Assembly: GCA_012519645.1 (NCBI GenBank)
Contig: JAAYPU010000406.1
Location: forward strand, 1-7,708
Direction of reading: 5' to 3'
DNA: 7,708 nucleotides
Origin: Clostridiales bacterium
GTDB lineage: Bacteria > Bacillota > Clostridia > Peptostreptococcales > JAAYPU01
Shown: positions 1 through 7,708 of the stretch, piece after piece
Position numbering within the stretch: the first letter of the stretch is position 1
Layout of the letters: each line of letters opens with the position of its first letter
The notes under the pieces: generated by a model
Databases searched by the model: none
Told to the model about the DNA's origin: nothing
What the model saw: the letters and a program-made list of their open reading frames with translations, nothing else
Translations under genes and position numbers: made by a program

Positions 1-80
1 AATTTATCCTCATTAAGTGCTTTCAATGTTTGTTTTGCTCCCACAACTAACAGTCCCTTTTTTTTGTACTCAGAAAGCAT
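1..80 (-). CDS. ybxF: L7Ae-family ribosomal protein (YbxF type), 5' part only
   Basis: The first 26 codons of a small protein run off the left edge of the window. The start is ATG at 80, preceded by a strong AAAAGGAGG ribosome binding site at 87-95 with a 6-nt spacer. The visible protein begins MLSEYKKKGLLVVGAKQTLK. The GLLVVGAKQTLKAL segment matches the N-terminal strand and helix of Bacillus YbxF-like L7Ae proteins (about 82 residues), where the equivalent is IIIGTKQTVKAL. Family knowledge: these small proteins bind kink-turn RNA and are encoded between rpoC and rpsL in many Firmicutes, which fits the position here directly after rpoC. The RNA-binding loop and C-terminus are outside the window, so intactness cannot be judged. 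The match rests on a short segment, but context makes the call firm. Confidence 0.9.
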   Translation of the reverse strand, partial: MLSEYKKKGLLVVGAKQTLKALNEDK

Positions 81-109
81 AAATATCCTCCTTTTATTAC
101 AACAAGCAG

Positions 110-144
110 AAGGGTGACCATGTAAATACTACACAGTCTCCCTT
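110..144 (-). promoter_or_regulatory. Leader hairpin in the 5' UTR of ybxF
   Basis: In the minus-strand transcript, AAGGG (144-140) pairs with CCCUU (114-110). Inside it lie an A.A mismatch, GAC/GUC, two G.U wobbles and UGUA/UACA, closing a 5-nt loop at 125-129. This makes 14 base pairs with one internal mismatch. The hairpin ends 15 nt before the AAAAGGAGG ribosome binding site. No run of U follows, so it is not a canonical intrinsic terminator. The CCUU of the 3' arm could instead pair with AAGG of the ribosome binding site, which would make the two structures mutually exclusive. The pairing is read directly from the sequence. A regulatory role is inference. Confidence 0.5.
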
Positions 145-193
145 TATATTTGCGTAAGAAACGTACAATTTAGATACCATCAGAGTTGACGCA

Positions 194-230
194 CTATAGT
201 AGTATATCACCGTCGCTGATAGAGTGTCAA
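194..230 (-). promoter_or_regulatory. Sigma-A-type promoter for ybxF and downstream genes
   Basis: The minus strand shows a perfect -35 TTGACA at 230-225, an 18-nt spacer, and a -10 TATACT at 206-201. TGA immediately precedes the -10, giving an extended -10 (TGnTATACT). The predicted transcription start is near 194-195, leaving a leader of about 114 nt before the ybxF ATG at 80. The -35 begins only 7 nt beyond the rpoC stop codon, with AT-rich sequence just upstream that could act as an UP-like element. In Firmicutes an internal promoter here would let the ribosomal-protein/elongation-factor genes be expressed independently of rpoBC. The hexamers are seen directly. Activity is inferred. Confidence 0.8.
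205..221. promoter_or_regulatory. 17-bp operator-like dyad within the promoter spacer
   Basis: The plus strand reads TATCACCGTCGCTGATA, an imperfect inverted repeat centred on 213. TATCA and TGATA are perfect arms, and one of the next two inner positions also pairs. It fills most of the -35/-10 spacer and overlaps the upstream end of the -10 element, where a bound protein would block RNA polymerase. From memory it differs at only two positions from the lambda-type operator consensus TATCACCGCCGGTGATA. No regulator gene is in the window, so it could be chance or part of promoter architecture. Confidence 0.4.
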
Positions 231-237
231 TTATTTT

Positions 238-3200
238 TTAATCTTCTGCAGCCTCTTCATCAGTCATATTATTTTCATAAACAGGGCGATCTACGGCAAT
301 GTTTTTATATCTTTTCATCCCTGTTCCTGCAGGAATAAGCTTTCCTATAATAACATTCTCTTTTAATCCCAGTAACCTATCATTCTTACCTTTAATTGCC
401 GCATCCGTCAACACTCGGGTCGTTTCCTGGAAGGAAGCAGCTGATAAGAAGGAATTGGTTGCCAGAGAAGCTTTGGTAATACCTAATAATGTACGCTTAC
501 CCTTTGCAGGTTCTCCGTCTTCGATTTCGGCTTTTTTATTAGCTTCATCAAATTCATATAAGTTATATAAACCGCCCGGCAGCAGTTCGGTATCACCGGC
601 ATCCTCCACTTTTATTTTAGAAAGCATCTGGCTGACGATAACTTCAATATGCTTATCGTTGATATCTACACCTTGGAGTTTATATACTCTTTGCACTTCC
701 TTCAGGAGATATTGGTACACACCTATGATCCCTTTGATTCGTAAAATATCATGAGGATTGATTGAACCTTGAGTAAGCTCATCTCCTGCGTAAATATAAT
801 CGCCTTCTTTAACCTTTAGTCGGGAGCCATAAGGGATATTATATCTTGCTTCTTCTCCGTCTTTTCCTGTGACCAGAATTTCGGTATTTCTCTTTGTTCC
901 CTTTATAGTGACAGTACCGTCTATTTCTGATATTATTGCTAATCCTTTCGGTTTTCTTGCTTCAAAGAGTTCTTCAACCCTCGGTAAACCTTGCGTGATA
1001 TCATTTCCGGCAACCCCGCCAGTATGGAATGTACGCATTGTTAACTGAGTACCCGGCTCACCTATGGACTGCGCTGCAATAATACCTACAGCTTCTCCTA
1101 TGTTTACCAGTTCACCTGTAGCAAGATTGATTCCGTAGCATTTTGAACATACACCATTTTTAGTTCTGCAGGTCAGCGCAGATTTGATTTTTACTGCATC
1201 GATTCCTGCTTTTTCTATTGCATCTGCAGCGTCTTCATCTATAAGCTGATCTGCTTTGATAACAATCTTATCTGTTTTAGGATGCTTTATATCTTCTACG
1301 GTAAATCTTCCCAGTATCCTGCTTTTTAATGATTCTATTATTTCTTTTCCATCAATAAACGCTTTAACTTCAACGCCTTCGTGAGTTCCGCAATCAACTT
1401 CTCGAATTATAACATTGTGGCTTACATCTACCAGCCTTCTGGTAAGGTATCCGGAGTCAGCAGTTCTGAGTGCTGTATCTGCAAGACCTTTTCTGGCACC
1501 GTTAGTGGAAACGAAGTATTCCAATACGGATAGCCCTTCACGGAAGTTAGATTTAATGGGTATCTCAATTGTATGCCCTGAAGCATTTGCCATAAGTCCA
1601 CGCATACCGCCAATCTGACGTATCTGGTTTTTACTTCCTCTCGCACCGGAGTGCGCCATGATAAACAGGTTATTAAGAGGACCAAGAGTATTCATTAAAG
1701 CTTCAGCTACTTCTTCTGTTGCTTTTTGCCATGTTTCAATGACCTTTTCATAGCGTTCTTCATTTGAAATAAGTCCTCTTCTATATGCTTTTTCATATTT
1801 ATCTACCTGTTCATTGGCCTCAGATAAAATCTGGCTTTTTTCTTCAGGTATCTTCATATCGGAAACGCTTATTGTAATGGCTCCGATAGTAGAGTAGTGG
1901 AACCCTATTTCCTTAATATGATCCAGCATCTGGGCAGTTACAGTGTTTCCAAATTTGTTGAAGCATTTATTTATTATAGTGCCCAGTCTTTTCTTGTCAC
2001 ATAGGAAATCTACTTCCAACGAGTATTTATCTGTATTTCTATTTACAAATCCTAAATCCTGAGGAATTTTTTCATTAAAGATAAATCTTCCTACTGTAGA
2101 TTCTACCAGTTTGCCCCTGTCATCCGGTGAAAGCTTTTTCCTGACTTTAACTTTAGCATGGAGTCCAACATTACCTGTTCTATATGCCATAAGCATTTCA
2201 TCAAAATCTTTGAAGATTTTACCTTCACCCTTTTCACCGGGCACCTCAACAGTCAGGTAATAGCTTCCCAGTACCATATCCTGTGTGGGTGTCGTAATAG
2301 GTGAACCATCCTTTGGAGCAAGTATATTATTTACTGAAAGCATCAAAAATCTTGCTTCTGATTGTGCTTCTACAGATAAAGGCACATGCACTGCCATCTG
2401 GTCTCCGTCAAAGTCAGCATTATATGCCGTACAAACCAGCGGATGCAGTTTAATTGCTTTGCCCTCAACAAGTACAGGCTCAAAAGCTTGAATTCCCAAT
2501 CTATGCAATGTCGGAGCACGATTTAACAGTACCGGATGTTCTTTGATAACTTCTTCCAGAACGTCCCAGACTTCCGTCCTCACTTTTTCTACCATTCTTT
2601 TTGCACTTTTTATATTGTGAGCCAATCCGTTTTCTACCAGCTTCTTCATGATGAAAGGCTTGAATAGCTCCAATGCCATTTTCTTTGGAAGTCCGCATTG
2701 ATAAAATTTCAATTCAGGGCCTACAACGATTACGGAACGTCCTGAATAGTCAACGCGTTTTCCTAACAGATTTTGTCGGAAACGCCCTTGTTTACCCTTA
2801 AGCATATCAGAAAGAGATTTCAATGGTCTGTTTCCGGGACCTGTTACAGGTCTGCCTCTTCGCCCGTTATCGATAAGTGCATCCACAGCTTCCTGAAGCA
2901 TTCTTTTTTCATTTCTTACAATGATATCAGGAGCGCCTAAATCCAATAGTCTTTTTAGACGATTGTTTCTATTTATAACACGTCTGTATAAATCGTTTAA
3001 GTCTGAAGTGGCAAATCGTCCGCCATCCAGCTGTACCATAGGTCTCAGATCCGGCGGAATAACAGGTATTACATCTAAAATCATCCATTCCGGCCTGTTT
3101 CCGGATTGTCTTAATGCCTCAACAACTTCAAGTCTTCTTACAGTTCTTACTTTTTTCTGACCTGTGCTGTCTTTTAATTTTTTTCTTAATTCTTTTGAGA

Positions 3201-3759
3201 GTTTTTCTAAGTCAATGTGAGTTAAGAGTTCTTTAATTGCCTCTGCACCCATTACTGCTTTAAAACCGTTTTTATATTTTTCCTTGTATTCCCTGTATTC
3301 CTGCTCTGATAATAGCTGCTTATAGGATAAAGGAGTACTTTTGGGGTCTATAACAACATAGGATGCAAAATAAAGTATCTTTTCCAAGGAACGTGGAGAC
3401 ATATCCAATACCAAACCCATTCTGCTCGGTATTCCTTTAAAATACCAAATATGCGAAACAGGAGCGGCAAGCTCTATATGTCCCATTCTTTCTCTTCTGA
3501 CTTTTGATTTAGTAACCTCTACACCACATCTGTCGCATACTATGCCTTTATATCGTATGCGTTTATATTTCCCACAGTGACATTCCCAGTCTTTAGTCGG
3601 TCCGAATATTTTTTCACAAAACAGACCTTCTTTTTCCGGTTTTAAAGTTCTGTAGTTAATAGTCTCCGGTTTTTTAACTTCACCTTTAGACCAGCTTCTT
3701 ATTTTTTCGGGTGATGCAAGACCTATTTTTAATGATTCAAAGTTGTTAAGCTCGTACAA
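238..3759 (-). CDS. rpoC: DNA-directed RNA polymerase subunit beta prime
   Basis: This is the largest subunit of the core RNA polymerase; with beta it forms the active-site cleft, and it carries the catalytic magnesium. The 1173 residues are close to the usual length in Firmicutes, and the trigger loop lacks the large insertion found in E. coli. Visible in order: N-terminal zinc site C60, C62, C75, C78; switch/lid region with [19 protein letters not shown]; catalytic NADFDGD at 447-453 (D449, D451, D453); bridge helix around 746-781 with [19 protein letters not shown]; second zinc site C790, C864, C871, C874; and trigger loop MRTFHTGG with H912. The start is TTG at 3759, because the next in-frame Met lies beyond the first zinc site and YELNNF aligns with the usual FELNNF N-terminus. 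An AAGGGAG site sits 10 nt upstream. The gene follows rpoB by 36 nt and is co-transcribed with it. It looks intact and ends in TAA. Confidence 0.99.
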   Translation of the reverse strand: MYELNNFESLKIGLASPEKIRSWSKGEVKKPETINYRTLKPEKEGLFCEKIFGPTKDWECHCGKYKRIRYKGIVCDRCGVEVTKSKVRRERMGHIELAAPVSHIWYFKGIPSRMGLVLDMSPRSLEKILYFASYVVIDPKSTPLSYKQLLSEQEYREYKEKYKNGFKAVMGAEAIKELLTHIDLEKLSKELRKKLKDSTGQKKVRTVRRLEVVEALRQSGNRPEWMILDVIPVIPPDLRPMVQLDGGRFATSDLNDLYRRVINRNNRLKRLLDLGAPDIIVRNEKRMLQEAVDALIDNGRRGRPVTGPGNRPLKSLSDMLKGKQGRFRQNLLGKRVDYSGRSVIVVGPELKFYQCGLPKKMALELFKPFIMKKLVENGLAHNIKSAKRMVEKVRTEVWDVLEEVIKEHPVLLNRAPTLHRLGIQAFEPVLVEGKAIKLHPLVCTAYNADFDGDQMAVHVPLSVEAQSEARFLMLSVNNILAPKDGSPITTPTQDMVLGSYYLTVEVPGEKGEGKIFKDFDEMLMAYRTGNVGLHAKVKVRKKLSPDDRGKLVESTVGRFIFNEKIPQDLGFVNRNTDKYSLEVDFLCDKKRLGTIINKCFNKFGNTVTAQMLDHIKEIGFHYSTIGAITISVSDMKIPEEKSQILSEANEQVDKYEKAYRRGLISNEERYEKVIETWQKATEEVAEALMNTLGPLNNLFIMAHSGARGSKNQIRQIGGMRGLMANASGHTIEIPIKSNFREGLSVLEYFVSTNGARKGLADTALRTADSGYLTRRLVDVSHNVIIREVDCGTHEGVEVKAFIDGKEIIESLKSRILGRFTVEDIKHPKTDKIVIKADQLIDEDAADAIEKAGIDAVKIKSALTCRTKNGVCSKCYGINLATGELVNIGEAVGIIAAQSIGEPGTQLTMRTFHTGGVAGNDITQGLPRVEELFEARKPKGLAIISEIDGTVTIKGTKRNTEILVTGKDGEEARYNIPYGSRLKVKEGDYIYAGDELTQGSINPHDILRIKGIIGVYQYLLKEVQRVYKLQGVDINDKHIEVIVSQMLSKIKVEDAGDTELLPGGLYNLYEFDEANKKAEIEDGEPAKGKRTLLGITKASLATNSFLSAASFQETTRVLTDAAIKGKNDRLLGLKENVIIGKLIPAGTGMKRYKNIAVDRPVYENNMTDEEAAED

Positions 3760-3769
3760 GGGGTGTTCT

Positions 3770-3776
3770 CTCCCTT
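3770..3776 (-). promoter_or_regulatory. Ribosome binding site for rpoC (supports the TTG start)
   Basis: AAGGGAG lies in the 36-nt rpoB-rpoC gap, 10 nt before the TTG at 3759. An ATG at 3779-3777 is out of frame with rpoC and overlaps the upstream end of this site, so TTG is the only in-frame start with a ribosome binding site and a complete N-terminus. GGG of the site could pair with either CCCC flank (3760-3763 or 3790-3793), which might modulate access. That last point is inference. Confidence 0.75.
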
Positions 3777-3795
3777 CATAGTAATTTTTGGGGTT

Positions 3796-6700
3796 CTAAA
3801 AATCTTCTTCATCAGACATATCTTCATCGTCATCAATAATTTCATCAACTATATCATCTTCTGTATCAATGTCTATCGATATGTCCTCTTCTATAAAGCC
3901 CATATCTTCCTCGTCAACGTCTATGTCCAGATCATAATCTTCATCCAATTCTGTGCCTGCTTCCTCATCCGGCTTCTGATAGAATGAAAATCCTTCAACT
4001 TCTAAGATAGAATCGATTTCGTTCAATTCATCTTCAACAGATTCTTTGATCTCTATTTCCTTATCTTCTTCAGTCAATACTTTGACATCCAGTGCAAGGC
4101 TTTGCATTTCCTTGATAAGTACTTTAAAGGATTCTAGAACTCCCGGTTCCGGAATATTTTCGCCTTTTACTATAGATTCATAAGTCTTGACACGACCTAC
4201 AACGTCATCAGATTTTACTGTCAGTATTTCCTGCAGTGTATACGCTGCTCCGTATGCTTCAAGTGCCCAAACTTCCATTTCACCAAATCTCTGTCCTCCA
4301 AATTGGGCTTTACCGCCAAGAGGCTGTTGAGTTACCAGAGAATAAGGTCCCGTGCTTCTTGCATGGATCTTGTCGTCTACTAAATGGTGAAGCTTCAGCA
4401 TATACATATATCCAACCGTAACCGGATTATCAAACGGCTCTCCGGTACGGCCATCATATAATTTCAATTTTCCTGTTTCAGGGTATCCGCATTCTTTCAA
4501 TAGTTCAATAATATCGTTTTCTCTGGCACCATCGAAAACAGGAGTTGAAATATACCATCCCTTATGTTTTGCAGCTAAACCTAAATGGGCCTCCAATACC
4601 TGACCGATATTCATACGAGAAGGTACACCCAGTGGGTTTAATACTACCTGTAATGGCATTCCATCCTCCATAAAAGGCATATCTTCTTCAGGAAGAATTC
4701 TCGATATAACCCCTTTATTTCCGTGGCGGCCAGCCATCTTGTCGCCTACATTTATTTTTCTTTTAGTTGCTACATAGCATCTTACGAGCTTATTGACACC
4801 CGGTGGAAGTTCATCTCCATTTTCTCTGGAGAAAACCTTTATATCTACAATGATGCCTGTTTCTCCGTGAGGTACACGAAGTGAAGTGTCTCGAACTTCT
4901 CTTGCTTTTTCACCGAATATTGCACGTAAAAGCCTTTCTTCTGCTGTCAGTTCTGTTTCACCTTTTGGTGTTACTTTTCCGACAAGAATATCAGAAGAAT
5001 TAACTTCAGCTCCAATTCGGATAATACCATTTTCGTCCAGGTCTTTAAGTGCATCTTCGCCTACATTCGGAATATCTCTTGTTATTTCTTCCGGTCCAAG
5101 CTTTGTATCCCTGGCTTCTGCTTCATATTCTTCAATATGGATAGATGTTAAAGCATCTTCCATTATCAATCTTTCATTTATAAGTATAGCATCCTCAAAG
5201 TTATAACCTTCCCAGGTCATAAAACCAACCAGAAGGTTCTTTCCTAATGCGATTTCACCCTGATCGGTCGAAGGACCGTCTGCAATGGGCTCTCCTGCTT
5301 CGACATGTTCATTTTTATTGACTATAGGTCTTTGATTGATGCATGTACCTTGATTAGACCTTTTAAACTTTAACAGCTTATAGCGGTCTCTGCCTCCGTC
5401 GCTGTCTCTGCGAATAACTATTTCATTTGCATCAACTCGTTCAACGATTCCTGAATTTTTTGCTAATATTACTACACCTGAATCTTTTGCTGCTAAATAT
5501 TCCATTCCTGTTCCTATAATAGGTGCTTCAGGAATAAGAAGAGGAACAGCCTGACGTTGCATGTTTGAACCCATAAGTGCCCTGTTGGCATCATCATTTT
5601 CCAAAAAAGGAATCATAGCTGTTGCAACAGATACAACCTGTTTTGGTGATACGTCCATATAATCGGCTTCTTCTCTTGGAACGACATCGATATCTCCGCC
5701 GAAGCCTCTGGCCGTTACTCTTTTATTGATAAAACGGCCTTCCTCATCCAAAGGTTCATTCGCCTGTGCGATGATGAGCGTTTCTTCTTCATCCGCAGTG
5801 AGATAATGTATTTCTGAAGTAACGATACCTTTCTCTTTATCCACTTTTCTATACGGTGATTCAATAAAACCATATTCATTGATCTTTCCATATGTGGTAA
5901 GGGAACCAATCAATCCAATGTTTGGACCTTCAGGCGTTTCAATAGGACACATCCTTCCATAATGGGAGTGATGTACGTCACGCACCTCGAAACCGGCTCT
6001 TTCTCTTGAAAGCCCTCCGGGTCCTAATGCGGAAAGTCTTCTCTTATGTGTAAGCTCAGCCAGCGGATTTGTCTGGTCCATAAATTGTGAAAGCTGACTG
6101 CTTCCAAAAAATTCTTTTATAGCCGCAGTAACGGGACGGATATTTATCAGTGCCTGAGGAGTGATTATATCCATGTCCTGAATTGTCATTCTTTCTCTGA
6201 CAACACGTTCCATCCTTGAAAGCCCGATCCTGAACTGATTCTGCAATAATTCACCTACGGTTCTTAATCGTCTGTTTCCTAAATGGTCGATATCATCAAC
6301 ATGTCCAATGCCATGTCTTAAATTCAAAATGTAACTGATAGAAGCAATAATATCATCAACAATAATGTGTTTCGGTGATAATTTAGCTTTTTCAGCAATC
6401 AATGCTTCTCTGATTTCTCTTTCCGTTTGACAATTATCCAATATTTCTTTCAATACAGGATAGTATACTCGTTCAGGCAAGCCAATATCCTCAATATTCA
6501 TATTTATGAATTTCTTGATATTGACAAAATTATTTCCTACAATTTTTACGATTCTTCCTTCATCATCAAAAACATGTACTGCCTTTACTCCGGTATTTTC
6601 TATTTCAAAGGCTTTATCCCGTGAAATTTTATCATCTTTTTTTGCAAGTATTTCACCTGTCTCCGGGTCTGCAATATCTTCAGCTGCCTTGCATCCGATA

Positions 6701-7551
6701 AGCCTGTTAGCCAATCCAAGCTTTTTATTATATTTGTAACGACCAACCTTTGCTAAATCATATCTTTTAGGATCAAAAAATAAAGAATCCAGCAGCGACT
6801 TTGCGCTTTCGACAGTTGGTGGTTCTCCCGGTCTTAATTTTTTATATATTTCAAGAAGCCCTTCATCAGCATTATTTGTATGGTCTTTTTCCAATGTTCT
6901 TGATAGTCTCTCATCTTCGCCCAAAAGTTGAATTATTTCCAAATCCGATCCAAAACCTAAAGCTCTTAATAGTGTTGTGACCGGTTGTTTTCTTGTTCTG
7001 TCAACTCTTACAGAAACAACTTCGTTGGAGTCAGTTTCATACTCCAGCCATGCTCCTCTATTGGGAATAATAGTAGTAGAATATAATTTTTTCCCTGATT
7101 TATCAATCTGCATATCGTAGTATGGTCCCGGAGAACGGACAAGCTGAGTAACAATGACACGCTCAGCGCCATTGTAAATAAATGTACCCTTATCTGTCAT
7201 AAGGGGAAAATCACCCATAAATACTTCTTGTTCTTTTACCTCTCCGGTTTCTTTATTTATCAACCGTACTTTAACCTTTAACGGTGCCGCATATGTAACA
7301 TCTCTTTCTTTACATTCTTCTACTTCATATTTAGGGTTTTCACTGATAGAATAATCTATAAACTCGAGTATAAGATTACCTGCATAATCTTTGATAGGAG
7401 ATATATCCTCAAAGACCTCTCGCAATCCTTCTTTTAAAAACCATTCATATGAATCCCGCTGAATCTGTATAAGGCTAGGCATAGGTGCAACTTCGTTAAT
7501 TTGTGAATAACTCATTCGAACCTTTTTGCCTGTCTTGATAGGATGGGGCAT
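3796..7551 (-). CDS. rpoB: DNA-directed RNA polymerase subunit beta
   Basis: This is the second-largest core RNA polymerase subunit; it forms one wall of the active-site cleft, the flap and the rifampicin pocket. The protein has 1251 residues from the ATG at 7551, somewhat longer than the roughly 1190 of Bacillus, mainly through an acidic C-terminal tail. It lacks the two large E. coli insertions. Landmarks: rifampicin cluster [20 protein letters not shown] from G483, with Q489, D492, H502 and S507 all in the sensitive form; [19 protein letters not shown] with E786/D787 at the active centre; flap region about 804-930; [12 protein letters not shown] with K938 and K946 contacting the RNA/NTP; and the conserved C-terminal region with [20 protein letters not shown], which packs on beta prime. 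Residues 1194-1251 contain 33 Asp/Glu and no Lys or Arg. An upstream GTG at 7560 overlaps the ribosome binding site, so ATG is preferred. The stop is TAG. It is the first gene of the rpoBC pair and looks intact. Confidence 0.99.
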   Translation of the reverse strand: MPHPIKTGKKVRMSYSQINEVAPMPSLIQIQRDSYEWFLKEGLREVFEDISPIKDYAGNLILEFIDYSISENPKYEVEECKERDVTYAAPLKVKVRLINKETGEVKEQEVFMGDFPLMTDKGTFIYNGAERVIVTQLVRSPGPYYDMQIDKSGKKLYSTTIIPNRGAWLEYETDSNEVVSVRVDRTRKQPVTTLLRALGFGSDLEIIQLLGEDERLSRTLEKDHTNNADEGLLEIYKKLRPGEPPTVESAKSLLDSLFFDPKRYDLAKVGRYKYNKKLGLANRLIGCKAAEDIADPETGEILAKKDDKISRDKAFEIENTGVKAVHVFDDEGRIVKIVGNNFVNIKKFINMNIEDIGLPERVYYPVLKEILDNCQTEREIREALIAEKAKLSPKHIIVDDIIASISYILNLRHGIGHVDDIDHLGNRRLRTVGELLQNQFRIGLSRMERVVRERMTIQDMDIITPQALINIRPVTAAIKEFFGSSQLSQFMDQTNPLAELTHKRRLSALGPGGLSRERAGFEVRDVHHSHYGRMCPIETPEGPNIGLIGSLTTYGKINEYGFIESPYRKVDKEKGIVTSEIHYLTADEEETLIIAQANEPLDEEGRFINKRVTARGFGGDIDVVPREEADYMDVSPKQVVSVATAMIPFLENDDANRALMGSNMQRQAVPLLIPEAPIIGTGMEYLAAKDSGVVILAKNSGIVERVDANEIVIRRDSDGGRDRYKLLKFKRSNQGTCINQRPIVNKNEHVEAGEPIADGPSTDQGEIALGKNLLVGFMTWEGYNFEDAILINERLIMEDALTSIHIEEYEAEARDTKLGPEEITRDIPNVGEDALKDLDENGIIRIGAEVNSSDILVGKVTPKGETELTAEERLLRAIFGEKAREVRDTSLRVPHGETGIIVDIKVFSRENGDELPPGVNKLVRCYVATKRKINVGDKMAGRHGNKGVISRILPEEDMPFMEDGMPLQVVLNPLGVPSRMNIGQVLEAHLGLAAKHKGWYISTPVFDGARENDIIELLKECGYPETGKLKLYDGRTGEPFDNPVTVGYMYMLKLHHLVDDKIHARSTGPYSLVTQQPLGGKAQFGGQRFGEMEVWALEAYGAAYTLQEILTVKSDDVVGRVKTYESIVKGENIPEPGVLESFKVLIKEMQSLALDVKVLTEEDKEIEIKESVEDELNEIDSILEVEGFSFYQKPDEEAGTELDEDYDLDIDVDEEDMGFIEEDISIDIDTEDDIVDEIIDDDEDMSDEEDF

Positions 7552-7559
7552 GTTCTTCA

Positions 7560-7566
7560 CTCCCTT
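7560..7566 (-). promoter_or_regulatory. Ribosome binding site that fixes the rpoB start
   Basis: AAGGGAG (within AAGGGAGTGA) lies 8 nt before the ATG at 7551. The alternative GTG start at 7560 begins with the last G of this site, so it could not be used with it. The protein from the ATG begins [17 protein letters not shown], matching the usual clostridial beta N-terminus (M-x-HP...RMS), which has no extra upstream residues. Confidence 0.85.
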
Positions 7567-7604
7567 ACAGAAAATAATGTTACTAAATCATCTAATTTAT
7601 TGTT

Positions 7605-7690
7605 AAAAAAAACAAATACCTGCCATTATATACTATTAACTTTTTTTGCCTTTTTCATACTATTTTTGATTTTATATATGTGTATGGCAA
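7605..7690 (-). other. Noncoding rpoB leader with complementary arms and a T8 tract
   Basis: The sequence right of rpoB (7567-7708) contains no credible gene. On the minus strand, TTGCCATAC (7690-7682) can pair with GTAT (7660-7657) and GGCAA (7650-7646), with a 6-nt bulge. Alternatively, its TGCCAT (7689-7684) can pair with ATGGCA (7626-7621), which lies 8 nt before a T8 tract at 7612-7605. The arrangement loosely resembles alternative attenuator structures, but the stems are short and AT-rich and the U-tract is not directly adjacent. The complementarity is seen; function is speculative. Confidence 0.2.
7625..7630 (-). promoter_or_regulatory. Possible -10 element upstream of rpoB
   Basis: A perfect TATAAT occurs about 74 nt before the rpoB ATG. 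At 17-18 bp upstream there is no good -35 (AAAGGC or AAAAGG), and no TGn extension precedes it. The surrounding region is extremely AT-rich, so a chance match is possible. If used, transcription would start near 7618 and give a leader of about 65 nt. rpoB in this group is also usually reached by read-through from rplJ-rplL. Confidence 0.35.
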
Positions 7691-7708
7691 TTTAACATAA
7701 TATCATAT

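Noticed and set aside
81..194. Kink-turn in the ybxF leader as a direct YbxF binding site
   Set aside because: I looked for a 3-nt bulge flanked by tandem G.A/A.G pairs and did not find one; only a simple hairpin with an A.A mismatch is present.
186..210. Plus-strand TTGACG followed by TATATC as an antisense promoter
   Set aside because: The spacing of 11 bp is far too short, and no acceptable -10 lies at 16-18 bp.
186..230. rpoC intrinsic terminator formed by the wide inverted repeat
   Set aside because: As minus-strand RNA the stem has two internal mismatches, a 21-nt loop and no following U tract.
299..754. Plus-strand open frame of 151 codons opposite the end of rpoC
   Set aside because: It lies entirely antisense to highly conserved rpoC sequence and has no recognisable domain; it is a shadow of the real gene.
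1428..1685. Minus-strand 85-codon frame inside rpoC in another phase
   Set aside because: It overlaps the conserved bridge-helix coding region in a different frame, with no independent evidence of coding.
3763..3987. Plus-strand hydrophobic open frame across the rpoB-rpoC gap
   Set aside because: The run of Ile/Phe/Val is the antisense reading of the Asp/Glu codons in the acidic RpoB tail; it is not a membrane protein gene.
4886..5206. Plus-strand serine-rich open frame of 106 codons
   Set aside because: It is antisense to the conserved flap region of rpoB and is explained by complementarity.
7602..7626. Seven-codon reading frame ATG GCA GGT ATT TGT TTT TTT TAA upstream of rpoB
   Set aside because: It has no ribosome binding site, its start overlaps the putative -10 element, and it is too short to support as a leader peptide.
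1..7708. Mobile element, CRISPR array, tRNA/rRNA gene or accessory system
   Set aside because: No repeats with spacers, transposase or integrase sequence, or structural RNA signature was seen; nearly all the window is intact rpoB and rpoC.

Overview
The window is a stretch of a core transcription/translation gene cluster, with all recognisable genes on the minus strand. In transcription order (right to left) these are a noncoding region upstream of rpoB, complete rpoB (RNA polymerase beta), complete rpoC (beta prime), a noncoding gap with a promoter and leader, and the first 26 codons of a small L7Ae-family ribosomal protein (ybxF type). The low GC content, beta and beta-prime subunits without the large proteobacterial insertions, strong AGGGAG/AGGAGG Shine-Dalgarno sites, and the order rpoB-rpoC-ybxF (which normally leads into rpsL-rpsG-fusA-tuf) point to a low-GC Firmicute. 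The protein sequences look clostridial. I cannot name a genus from sequence alone.

Right edge (7552-7708): no gene is visible. It is very AT-rich, with a TATAAT hexamer, two imperfect direct repeats, short complementary arms and a T8 tract just before rpoB. rplL would be expected further right but is not in the window. rpoB (3796-7551) is best started at an ATG 8 nt after an AAGGGAG site, not at the GTG nine bases earlier. It ends in an unusually acidic tail. A 36-nt gap separates it from rpoC (238-3759), which starts with TTG. The two genes are in the same reading frame, separated by one amber codon and 12 sense codons.

Left edge (1-237): no intrinsic terminator is visible after rpoC. Seven bases past its stop codon begins a strong sigma-A-type promoter (TTGACA, 18 bp, TATACT with an extended -10 TGn). 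Its spacer holds a 17-bp dyad. It is followed by a leader of about 114 nt with a 14-bp hairpin and then the ybxF ribosome binding site. The following ribosomal-protein genes could therefore be transcribed both by read-through from rpoBC and from their own promoter.

The two polymerase genes look intact and functional, with zinc-binding, catalytic and rifampicin-pocket residues in place. I found no mobile element, CRISPR array, RNA gene or accessory system. The points worth checking are regulatory and structural: the promoter dyad, the leader hairpin, the in-frame rpoB-amber-rpoC junction, and the acidic beta tail.
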